This document shows, piece after piece, positions 20,462-31,848 of a stretch of 64,000 nucleotides of DNA (position 1 is the stretch's first letter; each line of letters begins with the position of its first letter). The DNA is from Cherax quadricarinatus (Eukaryota > Arthropoda > Malacostraca > Decapoda > Parastacidae): contig NW_027195520.1 of the NCBI RefSeq assembly GCF_038502225.1, positions 62,001 through 126,000 of the forward strand, written 5' to 3'. A program made the position numbers and the translations under genes. The notes under the pieces are model-generated. The model did not search any database. It was not told the DNA's origin and saw only the letters and a program-made list of their open reading frames with translations.

Positions 20462-22509
20462 TAGGCATGCAAGACCTTGCAGATTGAGAAACTAGCGGGC
20501 AAGAAGATGAAGAAGTAGAGGCAGGAAGAGGTAAGGAGGTGAGAGTTTCAGAGGATTACACCACAAAAGAATTAAAGACGGGCGTAACCCTAGGAGACAC
20601 GGCACTGGAAGAGCTGGTAGGCGGGGGTACCATCGAGATTGGAGGTCTCCTAGCAACTAGTGAATAAAGAACACAAGGAAAATTTCCCTGAAGGCAGAGC
20701 CGAGGGACAGCCATAACATAAGTTAGGCCTTCGCTCTCCTTAATACAATGGATTTCACGTTCATTAAGATAGAGCAGACATCAGCAGGAAAAAAAAGGGT
20801 GAGTTTCGTTGAAATTAATACATGTAGGGGGAAGACTGCAAGATGTATCTCATTATCCCCGCCTCCACAGATCAGCAATTTTGACACTGTTGGAACGCAG
20901 GGATCAATTTACGGACCCCTAGGCAATGTCACGCATTATAAATGGAGGACTGGAGTTCACGACAGTCGAAGGTCAAGCTGGAGATGTTACTGGGAAAGTG
21001 CCTCCACCCACGAGCAGTCAGGACATATGTATCTGCTTTGAGAATCAGAAGGTCCTGAAGGGCTAATTGCTCTAAAATATCGTCACTGCAAGACAGAAAA
21101 ATCACACTGTACAATGGAAAGTGGTAAAACCACCGAAGCACTGTGAGAACTGAGAGTAGCATGCCTGTGAACTATAAAAGGAATGTTATCAATGGAAGTA
21201 AGATGGGAAAGATCATGACTCTGGCCCGCCTTCTGAACTGTAACGATGCTCTCACGCACTGAGGAGAGTTGTTATGCAGGGTTCTGCATGACATCGTACT
21301 GTACATATAGTGGGGAAGTGTGCCATAATAATATGAATATTGTAGTTGTAAGGAATAATTTTATAATTGATAATGTGCATTTGGGGGTACTGTAAAGTAC
21401 TCTAACACAATTTCTTTATAATTACAGTTAATGATTTATTTTCCAAGGATGTTTGGGTATGCGGAGTGTGGTTTTGGGGGGGTCACGTGACGTTAGCATG
21501 GTGGAGAGGTTGGCGTCGGAGATGCTGTGTATTTAAGTTAAGTTTGTAGTTGTACACTCCAACTCAAGCCATAGGCTTACATATGGCTTACCTGTATGTT
21601 CACCCAGGCTCTGACATGGTCAGGGTGCTGTGGGATGAGTGATGAAGTAAGAAATGAGGTTTGTAGTGTAATGACGGCCTGACGCTGACGGAAGCCTAGT
21701 GTTATGGTGGCTGAACCTCCAGCCAGCTGTGTGTACCCTCCTTTGGGCGTTTAGAATTAAGGTTTTTCTGTTATGTTATGTTATGGTGATTAAATAGATA
21801 TATTTTCCTAATTGGGATTTTTGCCTAACCCTCTGTTAACCAACCCCTTGAAGTAAAACATACTGGTTTAGCGCTTTCTGTCTTGACTGGGATAGCCCGG
21901 GGTGGACGGTTTGGGCTTAAGATGTGTGTAACTTTTACCTTTGCCCTTAGACCAGGCTCAAGTCCCCAGCTATCCCACATTTTTGCGTAACAAGAGTGAA
22001 AAGATATATTTTGGCCAACATGTCGTAAAAGAGCTTTACCGATACTGTGGTCTGAAGGAAAATCAGTTGCAGGCATCATTTGCAAGGAAAAGAATTTGAT
22101 CCACTGTGTACTTGTGAACATGGTGTGTAAAGGGATTAAGTGTCGTATAGGGCCTTTCTGAGTGGAATGAACAGAAATTGAAGGACCATCGTCAGCAAAT
22201 GGTCTGGAAAATTTAGGCATAGGACCGTGGGCAGCCTGACCTGAGGCAGGAGGGCGATCTGAAAATTGTCGCACCGTATTGCCGGATGCATAGTTAAAGA
22301 CGTGCAAGGGGCAGAGGCACTAGAAGAAATGGGTGGAGCCTCGGCACCTGGAGCAGGTGATGAAGTGTTACCAGCGGAAGGTACAGGGGTATGAGAAAAG
22401 TCTGGAAAATGGTCCAATTATGAACTTGGGTCAGACCAGGATGCGGTAACAAAAAGGCACCTGGGACTAGGAGAGAGGTCTTGGAACAAAGACTCAATGA
22501 TGATGGCAC
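20462..22509 (-). pseudogene. I-superfamily LINE ORF1 remnants
   Basis: At 22136-21980 an N-terminal ORF1 domain is legible (TQWIKFFSLQMMPATDFPSD, IGKALLRHVGQNISFHS). At 20750-20560 the C-terminal side reads SEGLTYVMAVPRLCLQG followed by a Ser/Pro-rich tail. The zinc knuckles between are not clearly readable. The N-terminal domain breaks off near 21975. Confidence 0.5.
21300..21975. other. Unassigned insert inside LINE ORF1, possible solo LTR
   Basis: The segment has no coding potential, separates two ORF1 pieces, and holds a TGTATTTAAGTT TATA-like stretch near 21529 and AATTAAGG/GATTAAAT polyadenylation-like sites near 21757-21795. These suit an LTR, but no matching terminal dinucleotides or duplicated target could be fixed. 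Confidence 0.25.
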
Positions 22510-23204
22510 TTCTTTCTTATTGTTATTTTAAGAAAAATAAAGAAAGAAGGAAAGTAAAAAAATAAAGAGGTACAGTTACTAGAAGGCATAAAAGGGCCAT
22601 AAGTTCCTCCCCTCATCCAAGAGGACCTCGAAACCGCCAGCAGCGCATAAGCAGCGTGGAACCCGTGCCTTACCCTACCCTTCACGCCAGTGAACCAGCG
22701 CTCTGGTATAGCAACCTCATATCCACTGAGCCACCTTTGTAGACATGAGAGAGAGCTGTCGGATACCCGCCACATAGCATACCTCACTCGGCTACCACCT
22801 CCCAGAACCGACAGCCTGTTGGAGGGTGGGGCGGGAGGACACCCTGCCCCACCTCCCGGAAATCCGGGAAGGAGGCATGGCCCCTCAAGATGATCCAGAG
22901 TCCACGGCAAACTACATCACTTTCTAGGCAACCCATGGAGTAGGATGAACCGCGTCACACTCCCCCCTACCTAGAAACCATAATGGCAGAGAGCAGGACC
23001 CCAGAGGCTACAAATGGGATGGGAAAAGAGAGGGTTGGAAGGGCTGGGGAAAGGGAAACGGGGGATGGGGAGGAGGCGTTGGGAAGGGAGACTGGAGGTA
23101 ATTAGGTTCGGTCTGAGGAAGGAAAACAAAAGATCTAGTTCCTCAGATCAAGAGCCTCTTCACTCCAAGGAGCCCCCCTTTGAAGAGGTGAAAAACTGAA
23201 AAAG
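22510..23204. other. Non-coding, possibly the 5' UTR of the I-group LINE
   Basis: An AT-rich stretch (22510-22570) is followed by moderately GC-rich DNA with short spurious frames. I see no conserved motif. Its position just upstream of the ORF1 remnants makes a LINE 5' UTR possible. Confidence 0.3.
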
Positions 23205-23236
23205 GGATAGAGAGAGAGTGAGAGAGAGAGAGAGAA

Positions 23237-23271
<35 letters not shown>

Positions 23272-23312
23272 TAGAGACAGACAGACAGACAGACATAGAG
23301 ACAGACAGACAT

Positions 23313-23379
<67 letters not shown>

Positions 23380-23380
23380 G
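23205..23380. repeat. (AG)n and (ACAG)n microsatellite
   Basis: AG repeats at 23205-23235 run into ACAG tetramers to 23380, interrupted by ATAGAG variants. Open frames over it are repeat artefacts. Confidence 0.95.
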
Positions 23381-23552
23381 TGAAGCAGGCAGTCAGAGGA
23401 AGGATGGAAGAGTGGAAATGAAAAAAAATGAAAACGAGGAATATAATGACAAATCATTGCCCGAAAGATTAATGGGATAAATAACACAGGATTAGCGCTT
23501 TTTCTAGTGTCTAGCACACTCTCACACACCGTCACATTATCAACAGGAAGGT

Positions 23553-23692
23553 CCAAGATAGTGTGTTTCGAGAAGTGACAATAAAGACCAAAGTAATGTG
23601 CTTGGAGAAGTGGCAGGAAGGGCCTAGATGGTATGTTTCGAGGAGTGGCAGGAATAACCAAGACAGTGTATGTTGCGAAGTGGCTGCGAGCG
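23553..23692 (+). repeat. 35-bp minisatellite, four copies
   Basis: Units start at 23553, 23588, 23623 and 23658, each near CCAAGATAGTGTGTTTCGAG with strong drift. Because 35 is not a multiple of three it is not a protein repeat. Confidence 0.7.
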
Positions 23693-24068
23693 GATCATTC
23701 TCTTGGAAGCTCTTCAGGCACATCTCAAATCACTATCAAATTTTTCTATAGCTTCTTTAGTCCTCAAATTCCCATTCTGAAAATTCAAAGCATCAAGCTA
23801 TTAGAAAGATGCATTGTCATCTTTTGGTTAAATATAAACTTTTCTGTTAGAACTTGAGATGTAGCAGCGAGTGTTTTCTGACTTTTCTCCAGGTGCTAAT
23901 CCAGCATCATGACTAGTCAAAGAGAGCATAGTGATTACTGAACAAAGACTCGAATCTCTATAATTCATTTCACCTAATGATTTACATTGGTTCAGCACTT
24001 TTCAAAAATGATAATCCAGAAAGCAGTGAACTGAATTAAACTTAAATGTAAGTGCTGAAGACAAGAAA
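23693..24068. other. Low-copy non-coding sequence
   Basis: AT-rich sequence with no repeat signature I recognise. It would be the promoter region of the candidate peptide gene that follows, but no clear TATA box or initiator can be named. Confidence 0.35.
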
Positions 24069-24352
24069 ATGGATAACATGAAGATCAACGTCTGGTTGCT
24101 GCTCACAGCTACTGTCATCACCTTGGTCTACACACATGATATGCAAGATGGTGAGATGCAAGCTTTATCTTAACTAATATTTCTCAGTACTTTTATAAGT
24201 GTCTTTGGTTTTACGTTCTTTATAATATATAAATAATGATAATGATAACAACAATTAATAATAATAAATTACTTATTTTTCCACCGTGTGCAGAAATTGG
24301 TGGGCAGAAGTCCTTAATTTGGTCAAAACATTCGCCAAAGTGTTATACGTAG
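24069..24352 (+). CDS. Candidate two-exon gene for a small secreted peptide
   Basis: Exon 1 (24069-24150) starts with ATG in a good context (GAAAATGG) and encodes MDNMKINVWLLLTATVITLV then YTHDMQD, a basic start plus about 14 hydrophobic residues, as in a signal peptide. It ends at a GTGAG donor in phase 1, the usual phase after signal-peptide exons. A pyrimidine-rich stretch ending in CAG at 24291-24293 offers an acceptor; joining gives 18 more codons to TAG at 24350-24352, ending SPKCYT. The predicted product is 46 residues, the intron 143 nt. Another, more distant second exon is equally possible. No family is recognised and no transcript evidence exists here. Confidence 0.35.
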
Positions 24353-25159
24353 CCAGAACTTATTGCACTCAGGAGTTAAGAAATATGTTTTACTGAAATT
24401 CTAGTCAGCTTGTGAGGTACATTACCATTTCTGAAGGAGACAGGTCTGAGGAACTTCTGGCTTGTGGACCATGGGTAGGACCTAGATTCTGGCTATCTCT
24501 GCTGGCATATATTTTGCTGGGAAATAAGTGAAGAATATCTTACCCCTGTTCAGTGAGTTTCAGCATTTGCCTAGTTCACAAAAGAAAAACAATAGAAAGC
24601 CTGTCTACCTCCTAGTTAGAGAAATGCTGGTTAAGGTTCCGGTCACGAATTAATTCCAGTACCATACTCTGCTCTCAATGTTGTCGAGAATAACTCTTCG
24701 CATACCTTCTCTCAACAGTGGTAATAATGATGGTGGCATCATCCTTGTTTAGAGTTCCTAGGGCAGCTAGATAATGGTATTAAAGAATGGGATTAGTGGG
24801 TTCAACTTTAGTGGCTGTAATTAAAGCCTGGACAAATCCTTCAGATAATTACTGTCACTGTTTCAGGGACAAATTTAGGGACTGATTTCACTTTAATTGA
24901 TCATCGTAATATTTTTTTCCTCAGGACTACTATGATATTTAATTACTGAGATATCCTTGGAGCAATACGGAAGAAATGACTTAATAGTAGACAGCATTTC
25001 GTTTTTTTGTAAGTACGCTGACTAATGCTAATTTTAAGTGATCCCAACATTCTCTAATTTTTGTTCAGTATCCTCAAACTCAGAAAAAACATGACGGATT
25101 TATGTATCATTCTTTGGAAATTTCAATTTTACTGTCTCGTTTTCTTCCCAGACATAGTT
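24353..25159. other. Low-copy non-coding sequence
   Basis: AT-rich, no ORF of note, no repeat family recognised. If the peptide exon is real, this may be its 3' part or intron. Confidence 0.4.
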
Positions 25160-25640
25160 GGTAGAAGCAGCAGAGATATAAAGATGTAATCAGTCCATCA
25201 CCCTTGAAGACGTAGTGTTGAGGTGGTCAGTCCCTCAGCCTGGAGAAGAGTATTTCTTCCATAGTCTGAAACAATGTGAAGTTTAAGTGACAGTATGGAG
25301 ACTTATATACTGTCAGGAGGTGAGATGTAGGCCACCAGTAGAAGAAAGAATGTAATCATTGAGAGGTCACGTCTCTCTCAAATACAACCATTCTCACTTG
25401 TAGAAGTTGTCAAAGTTGTTTTCTGTTTTGTACCAAGATACCTTTGTGTTGCAGTGTCTGACAGAGCAAATATTAAAGTGGTATAAAATACCGACAGGTT
25501 GGAAAGACACATGCGTGTCTTAATTACCTAGTTTTAAGGTGGTCAGTTCCCACCTCTTCTCCATGCTGAGGGACTGACCACCTCTAAACTACATCTTCAA
25601 GAGTGATGGTCTGATTATATCGTCTTCATATCTCTACTGT
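25160..25640 (-). mobile_element. PLE terminal-repeat fragments, 429-bp related
   Basis: 25160-25510 is a minus-strand diverged unit lacking the ribozyme end, and 25530-25640 is a short plus-strand piece (CTGAGGGACTGACCACCTC). Together they form another inverted partial pair. Confidence 0.6.
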
Positions 25641-25714
25641 GTGTGATGAATGGTTTGAAAAACCGACAAGTTGAAGATTGAGACACTTATGCAACATATG
25701 GGAATCTTTATTCA

Positions 25715-25749
25715 GGAAACGTTTCGCCACACAGTGGCTTCATCAGTCC
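25715..25749 (-). ncRNA. Hammerhead ribozyme motif, CTGATGA family
   Basis: Minus strand GGA, CTGATGA, A, stem II GCCAC/GTGGC with TGT loop, GAAAC, GTT, TCC. Stem I is GGA/UCC. Confidence 0.7.
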
Positions 25750-25868
25750 AATACAAAGTAGAAAGGTGTAAGGAGAGGAGGAGTTTGAGGTAATCAGTCC
25801 CTCAACCTGGAGTCGATGTGTTCAGTCCATCAATCTTGTAGAATGTACAGCATAGTGCCGTAGATGTG

Positions 25869-25878
25869 GCTTATATAC
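25869..25878 (-). promoter_or_regulatory. TATA-like box in the CTGATGA-family unit
   Basis: Minus strand CAGTATATAAG lies about 120 nt upstream of the ribozyme. The same motif and spacing recur at 38926. Confidence 0.4.
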
Positions 25879-26093
25879 TGTAATAAGGTGAGGCGAAGCA
25901 GGAAGAGGTGGGGTCATAGTGGTACCATCTACTAGTCAAAGTAGGTCTTCGTCCAAAGGTTGGACAAGTGTTGAAGAATTCTTTGTAACAAGATCCCATG
26001 ATGCTGCAGTGCCTGACAGTTGTGATGAATGGTTTGAAAAGCCGACAAGTTGAAGATTGAGACACTTATGCAACATATGGGAATCTTTATTCA

Positions 26094-26128
26094 GGAAACG
26101 TTTCACCACACAGTGGCTTCATCAGTCC
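26094..26128 (-). ncRNA. Hammerhead ribozyme motif, second unit
   Basis: Same as the previous unit 379 bp away, except that stem II closes with a G-U wobble (GTGGT before GAAAC). Confidence 0.65.
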
Positions 26129-26230
26129 AATACAAAGTAGAAAGGTGCAAGGAGAGGAGGAGTTTGAGGTAATCGGTCCCTTAGCCTGGAGTCGATATGT
26201 TCTGTCCATCAGTCTTGTAGAATGTACAGC

Positions 26231-28099
26231 ATAGGTTTTTGTTGTAGGTTTGCCGGTACTTCAGGCCCGGGTCTTCTCCAGATGGGGACCCGGCGGTGGC
26301 CTCCCGGGAGGTGGGTGCCGTTCATCTTCTTCTTTCTTCTGTATTCTTTCTTGAGGCCCTCCTGTTGGAGGGTGACTTCTTCTTCTGTCTTGCGGTGACT
26401 CCCCAAGTGGGAAGTGTGTTCTCATTTAGCATCTTCAGCAGCATAGGAGGGCGGAGGCAGCAATTACAGGGTTCGTTTTGGAGCCACACCCCAGCTTTAG
26501 CAGGCAGCAAAGTGCTGAAGAAACTTGTCTTCACGGTGATTGACCATTGACAGTCCTCGAGACATTCTGGAGAGTCCTGAATTTCTTAATTGTTGTGTAG
26601 TCGAGTACCAGAAAGCGATGACTTTTTGAGAGTATGTTGATCAGGGATTCAGTGGTGAATGATCGAGTTGAGTCGCAGGTGAACTTGAATGTCCCGTTGT
26701 GGAGGCGTTGAATAATTTTCGGAGTGTACGTTGCGTTCTCATTCTGGTTGGTTGTGTAGAAGTATACACCAGGCAAGACGTGGACTTCTTGTGAAGGAGT
26801 GGCTGTAGTACGTAGGGATGCATCCCAAGGCTCTTGTGTTTTAATCTTCTTGGCTGGTGACTGAGACGATTGAGGTGAGGCGTCTGATTGGTCCGTTGTG
26901 ACGGAGGTGGAAGCAGGTGATAGTGGACTCTAATTGGTGGAATCGGTCGGCGTCTCAGTGGTCTCAGATTAGTCCATCTCTCTGTCGGGAGGAAGGTGAG
27001 GTAGCAGTGGATCAGCGGTAATATTGGCGACATTTGCAATGAATTTTATGATCTCTGTGGAAGGTGGAGATGCAGAGAATGTGAAACCAGGCATGTTGTT
27101 GAGCTTGAAGAGTTCGTTGATGGTGATGTTGAAGGAACCAGGTTCAGCTACATTCTGCACATGAGCATACATGATACAGTAAAGAATCTTGGTGAAGTCG
27201 CCAGCAAAAGCTGGCGAAGAAGTGGTAGATGCAGCTTGCGTGGCTTGAAGAATCTTGGTAGTATCTGCTTGAAGCTTGGTAATAGCAGCATATGTAGTCA
27301 CTTGTGCAGTGGGTTTTTTTTTTTTGGAGTTGTTTCTTAAGTATATCTTGTCTGGTTAGGCACTTGGCAGCAAGAGCATGGTGATCATTCTTGCAGTTCA
27401 AGCACTTAGGTGGAGAGGCAGTAGTGCACGTCTTGAAGTCATGACCTTCTTGGCTGCAGGTGGAGCAGAACTTATTCTTGGCAGGGTAGTCTTTGGTGGT
27501 ATGTAGGTATGAGAAACAGTTGGAACACTGTGGAATTTGATTGAATTTTTCTGCTTCGATGAAGGCTGGATTGATGTGGAAGTAGTGAATAGCCAGTCCC
27601 TCAGCGAGAGCTCTGGCTGCAATGTTGACGTCACTGAAGGTGACCTTCAGCATGGAGGAGGCATTGGGTATTTTGGTAACGAATTCCACCTTGGCCCAAG
27701 GGTTCTGTGCTTTAATGGACGACTTGATTTCTTCGGTAGCCTGGGCAGTAATGAGCCTGTCGAGTCTCTTGAGGAACATACTTCTCCTAGCCCTCAGAGC
27801 TGGGGAAGTCAAGACAATAAATCCCCGATCTCGTAGAGTGGTTGTAGCAGTTGTGGTAATGAGTTTTTCAGCCTCGGTGTCGTCAGTACAGGCGACAACG
27901 AAGGCCTCTTTTAGCGACAGAATCGAATTAAACTTGACGTGCAGTCTGCCACTGACGACAGCTGCAAGTGCTAACTTGGACGAGCCATTGACTGTCCCAC
28001 TCTCTGGGTTGATTTTTACCCTATTCGAGAAGTGCAACGTGAAGTGCGGTCTACGTCTGCTGTGTACCTTGGTAGAGATGTCTCTCTGTGACAACGCAT
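26231..28099 (-). mobile_element. LINE ORF1 segment of an I/Jockey-group element
   Basis: A minus-strand segment consisting almost wholly of an ORF1, flanked by PLE terminal repeats of the CTGATGA family on both sides (25643-26230 and 28100-28365). No ORF2 accompanies it. Confidence 0.6.
26531..28095 (-). pseudogene. LINE ORF1 with zinc knuckles, frameshifted at a poly(A) run
   Basis: The frame enters from the PLE side; recognisable protein starts near 28080 (SQRDISTKVHSRRRPHFT). A folded N-terminal part (RLDRLITAQATEEIK, NPWAKVEFVTKIP) is followed by three Cys/His clusters: CSNCFSYLHTTKDYP (degenerate), CSTCSQEGHDFKTC and CLNCKNDHHALAAKC. At 27310-27322 a run of 12 A (minus strand) shifts the frame; the protein then continues in another frame from ATYAAI-like sequence near 27300 to 26969, and a third frame ends at 26531. 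The protein would bind LINE RNA. Confidence 0.65.
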
Positions 28100-28690
28100 A
28101 GGGCTGTAGATGTGGCTTATATACTGTAGTCAGGTGAGGCAAAGCAGGAGGAGACGGGGTTATAGTGGTACCATCCACTAGTCGAAGTAGGTCTTCGTCC
28201 AAAGGTTGGACAAGTGTTGAAGAATTCTTTGTAACAAGATCCCATGTTGCTGCAGTGACTGACAGTTGTGATGAACGGTTTGAAAAACCGACAAGTTGAA
28301 GATTGAGACACTTATGCAACATATGGGAATCTTTATTTAGGAAACATTTCGCCACACTGTGGGTAAGAAAAGACAAACGAGAGAGTAAAATTTGAATTTT
28401 AAAAGAATGAAATACAAATCCACCAAGAACTGGTTGGAAGAGACTATACTCTTGAAGCCAAAGAGCAAAGATGTCATCAACATAGCAGAGCCAGAGAGAA
28501 GGTCGCACATCAGTACTAGGAAGAAGAACAATCTTGAAGTATTCCATGTAAAGATTAGCAAGAACAGGGAAAGGAGGGGAGCCCATAGGGACACCGAAGG
28601 TTTGAAAATAATATTTACCTGGAAGGAGGAATTTGAGTCCACACAAAGGCGAATGAGATCAAGAAAGACATCAGTAGGTATACCTTCCAT
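28100..28690 (-). mobile_element. PLE fragment: RT plus terminal repeat
   Basis: RT sequence (28690-28366) runs directly into a CTGATGA-family terminal repeat (28365-28100). The hammerhead is only half present: GAAATG and one arm of stem II remain near 28345-28362. It lies head-to-head with the plus-strand PLE starting at 28712. Confidence 0.7.
28366..28690 (-). pseudogene. Penelope-like RT fragment with intact YVDD
   Basis: The first frame reads GIPTDVFLDLIRLCVDSN; after a frameshift near 28625 the second reads FQTFGVPMGSPPFPVLANLY and then LCYVDDIFALW. Both PLE motif B and the catalytic YVDD are present, but the segment lacks the N-terminal RT motifs and the endonuclease. Confidence 0.8.
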
Positions 28691-28715
28691 TTCTTGATGT
28701 TCTTAATAATCAGTA

Positions 28716-29287
28716 GGTATACCTACTGATGTCTTTCTTGATCTTATTCGCCTTTGTGTGGACTCAGATTCCTTTTCCTTCCAAGGTAAAAATTATTCTC
28801 AAACCTTCGGTGTCGCTATGGGCTCTCCTCTATCTCCTGTTCTTGCTAATCCTTACATGGAATACTTCGAGACTGTGCTTCTTCCTACTATTGATGTGGG
28901 ACCTTCACTCCGGCTCCGCTATGTTTATGACATCTTGCCCTTTGGCTTCATGACTCTTGTCTCTTCCAACCATTTCTTGATGCTCTTATTAATCTTGCCC
29001 CTTCCATTATGTTTAAAGCCGAATGGGAATCTAATTCCTTGCTTCCTTTCCTTGATGTCCGTGTTCACCGCTCAGATACAGGTTTTGCCTTTTCCGTTTA
29101 CTGCAAAGCTATGCACAGTGGCATGTATTTCACTAATTTTCTTATCATGCTTCGTCTGTCAAGAAAAGTGTTCTTATCTCCCTCTTTCTCCGTGCTCTCC
29201 GCATCTGTGATCCTCAGTTCCTTGAATCAGAAAGTTCAACTCTTCATAATTCATTTTCCCATCTTGGTTACCCTTCCCATTTCCTAG
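28716..29287 (+). pseudogene. Penelope-like RT, C-terminal half, decayed
   Basis: GIPTDVFLDLIRLCVDSDS, QTFGVAMGSPLSPVLANPY and LRYVYDI are legible in order. The catalytic YVDD has become YVYD, so the palm is inactive. Frameshifts near 28960 and 29200 follow. It begins at the same codon as its inverted neighbour. Confidence 0.8.
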
Positions 29288-29449
29288 ACTGCCTTCTCAC
29301 GTGCTAAACGGACTTTCTTCTCACCTGGGAACTATCTTATCCTCTGCCTTCCCTACATTTCCTGTCTTTCAAATCTCAACAACTCTCTCCGTTCCTCAAA
29401 CATCAAACTTACTTATCGCCAGACTAACACTCTTCGCACTAATCTCGTT

Positions 29450-29815
29450 CATACCTCTCCTCCCTCTACAGATGCTCCTGGTGTCTACTCTATTTCTTGT
29501 TCCTCCTGTCCTCTTCACTACTTTGGAGAAACTAGCCGATCTCTTTCTGACAAACTTAGGGAGCACAACAGTAGTGCTAGGCTTGCCGACTCCAACAATG
29601 CTCTTTTCTGTTATTTCAGAGATCTCAGCCATCCTATTGACTGGTCTTCTGTTAAAGCTGTCTACCCTACTTCCAACTTTTAGAGTCGCCATCTGGTTGA
29701 ATCCTCCCTTATATACAACTTCCCTTGTATAAATCTTAGTCATGGATTTGTCTCTGTAGATGCCTTCCTTTCCCATCATTGTATAATGCTCCAACCTTCA
29801 GAACACCCGTGACTT
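29450..29815 (+). pseudogene. Penelope-like GIY-YIG endonuclease
   Basis: Frame 2 reads GVYSISCSSCPLHYFGETSR, the GIY-YIG signature with the Penelope CxxC, then SDKLREHNSS with Arg and Glu, and ends in FPCINLSHGFVSVDAF. One in-frame stop lies near 29682. The domain nicks target DNA for PLE insertion. Confidence 0.75.
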
Positions 29816-30307
29816 AACCTGATTCTGTTTTCCTTTTCTCCCTCTTCCCCTTTCCTCTTTCCTCTTTCTCCTTTGGGTTTTCTTTCTTCTGCCTTGGGTA
29901 TTTCTCCTTTATTATTTTCCCCCTCCCTCTGTGATTGTGCCCCTACCCTCTGTGGGCCTTTAGCTCCCTTGCAGTCCTCCTATTTCTTAGCATATGACTG
30001 ACTCCACTACTACTACTACATCCTCTCTTCCTGCTTCTCTACTACCTCTCTTGTTCAGTTCCTGTCCGCTGGCCTATGTATACTCCCTCCTTCTCTCATT
30101 TTCGTTAGTGTGACTTTGTAAGTGGTTCTAGTCGGACCGAAACATCGTCGTAATCTCTTCTCTTCAATGTACGGGTTATTTGTGTACAAAATTATAAATT
30201 TTTACATTAACATAAATTAAGAAAATATATCTTTAAATATATAAGACAAAATTTTATAAAATGACTTAATTGTAAATGAGCTCTTGGTGTGATATATACA
30301 TATGTAT

Positions 30308-30436
<129 letters not shown>

Positions 30437-31261
30437 TATTATCACACTGGCCGATTCCCACCAAGGCAGGGTGGCCCGAAAAAGAAAAACTTTCACCATC
30501 ATTCACTCCATCACTGTCTTGCCAGAAGGGTGTTTTACACTACAGTTTTTAAACTGCAACATTAACACCCCTCCTTCAGAGTGCAGGCACTGCACTTCCC
30601 ATCTCCAGGACTCAAGTCCGGCCTGCCGGTTTCCCTGAACCCCTTCATAAATGTTACTTTGCTCACACTCCAACAGCACGTCAAGTATTAAAAACCATTC
30701 GTCTCCATTCACTCCTATCAAACACGCTCACGCACGCCTGTTGGAAGTCCAAGCCCCTCGCACACAAAACCTCCTTTACCCCCTCCCTCCAACCTTTCCT
30801 AGGCCGACCCCTACCCTGCCTTCCTTCCACTACAGACTGATACACTCTTGAAGTCATTCTGTTTCGCTCCATTCTCTCTACATGTCCGAACCACCTCAAC
30901 AACCCTTCCTCAGCCCCTGGACAACAGTTTTGGTAATCCCGCACCTCCTCCTAACTTCCAAACTACGAATTCTCTGCATTATATTCACACCACACATTGC
31001 CCTCAGACATGACATCTCCACTGCCTCCAGCCTTCTCCTCGCTGCAACATTCATCACCCATGCTTCACACCCATATAAGAGCGTTGGTAAAACTATACTC
31101 TCATACATTCCCCTCTTTGCCTCCAAGGACAAAGTTCTTTGTCTCCACAGACTCCTAAGTGCACCACTCACCCTTTTCCCCTCATCAATTCTATGATTCA
31201 CCTCATCGTTCATAGACCCATCCGCTGACACGTCCACTCCCAAATATTGTCCGTCTCCCAA
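30437..31261 (-). mobile_element. RTE-clade LINE, 3' part
   Basis: The last coding part plus a 3' UTR ending CGGCCAGTGTGATAATAAAT on the minus strand, followed by (TA)n. Confidence 0.8.
30681..31261 (-). pseudogene. RTE ORF2 C-terminus
   Basis: Two frames with a shift near 30920. The first has [48 protein letters not shown] and CLRAMCGV. The second has LLRWFGHVERMERNRM and GRQGRGRPRKGWREGV. These are the thumb and C-terminal signatures of RTE/BovB-like reverse transcriptases. The palm with the active site is absent, so this piece is inactive. Confidence 0.85.
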
Positions 31262-31655
<394 letters not shown>

Positions 31656-31658
31656 TCA

Positions 31659-31695
31659 TTCACACACAAACACACTCATTCACACACACACACAC

Positions 31696-31743
<48 letters not shown>

Positions 31744-31748
31744 ACAGA

Positions 31749-31821
<73 letters not shown>

Positions 31822-31848
31822 GCACGCACGCACGCGCGCGCGCATACA
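31659..31848. repeat. (CA)n microsatellite with (CGCA) end
   Basis: CA repeats turning into CGCA and CGCG near 31817-31842, a possible Z-DNA former. Confidence 0.95.

Larger units (their letters stand above)
17545..22509 (-). mobile_element. Decayed I-superfamily LINE
   Basis: Minus-strand ORF1 remnants (22509-20462) and ORF2 remnants (20065-17550) follow each other, interrupted by a plus-strand LINE fragment at 20066-20461 and probably by unrelated DNA at 21300-21975. It is cut at 17545 by the Gmr1-like element before any RNase H. Many stops and frameshifts show that it is old. Confidence 0.7.
25643..26230 (-). repeat. Tandem PLE terminal repeats, 379-bp period (CTGATGA family)
   Basis: One full unit begins at 25643 and a second at 26022 is cut near 26230. 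Read on the minus strand each has a TATA-like box, then a hammerhead, then a TTTGAAAAACCGAC-like region seen in reverse. Period 379 bp. Confidence 0.8.
28712..30190 (+). mobile_element. Penelope-like element, 5'-truncated, plus strand
   Basis: From motif-A-proximal RT sequence through RT, a linker and a GIY-YIG endonuclease, to a 3' region ending with GTCGGACCGAAACATCGTCG and a GGGTTATTTGTGTAC end. The same end occurs as an inverted pair at 40925-41100. Confidence 0.75.

Noticed and set aside
22494..22910. 138-codon minus frame with Cys-rich GGGAGC-type start
   Set aside because: No recognised domain and poor codon character; probably LINE 5' UTR.
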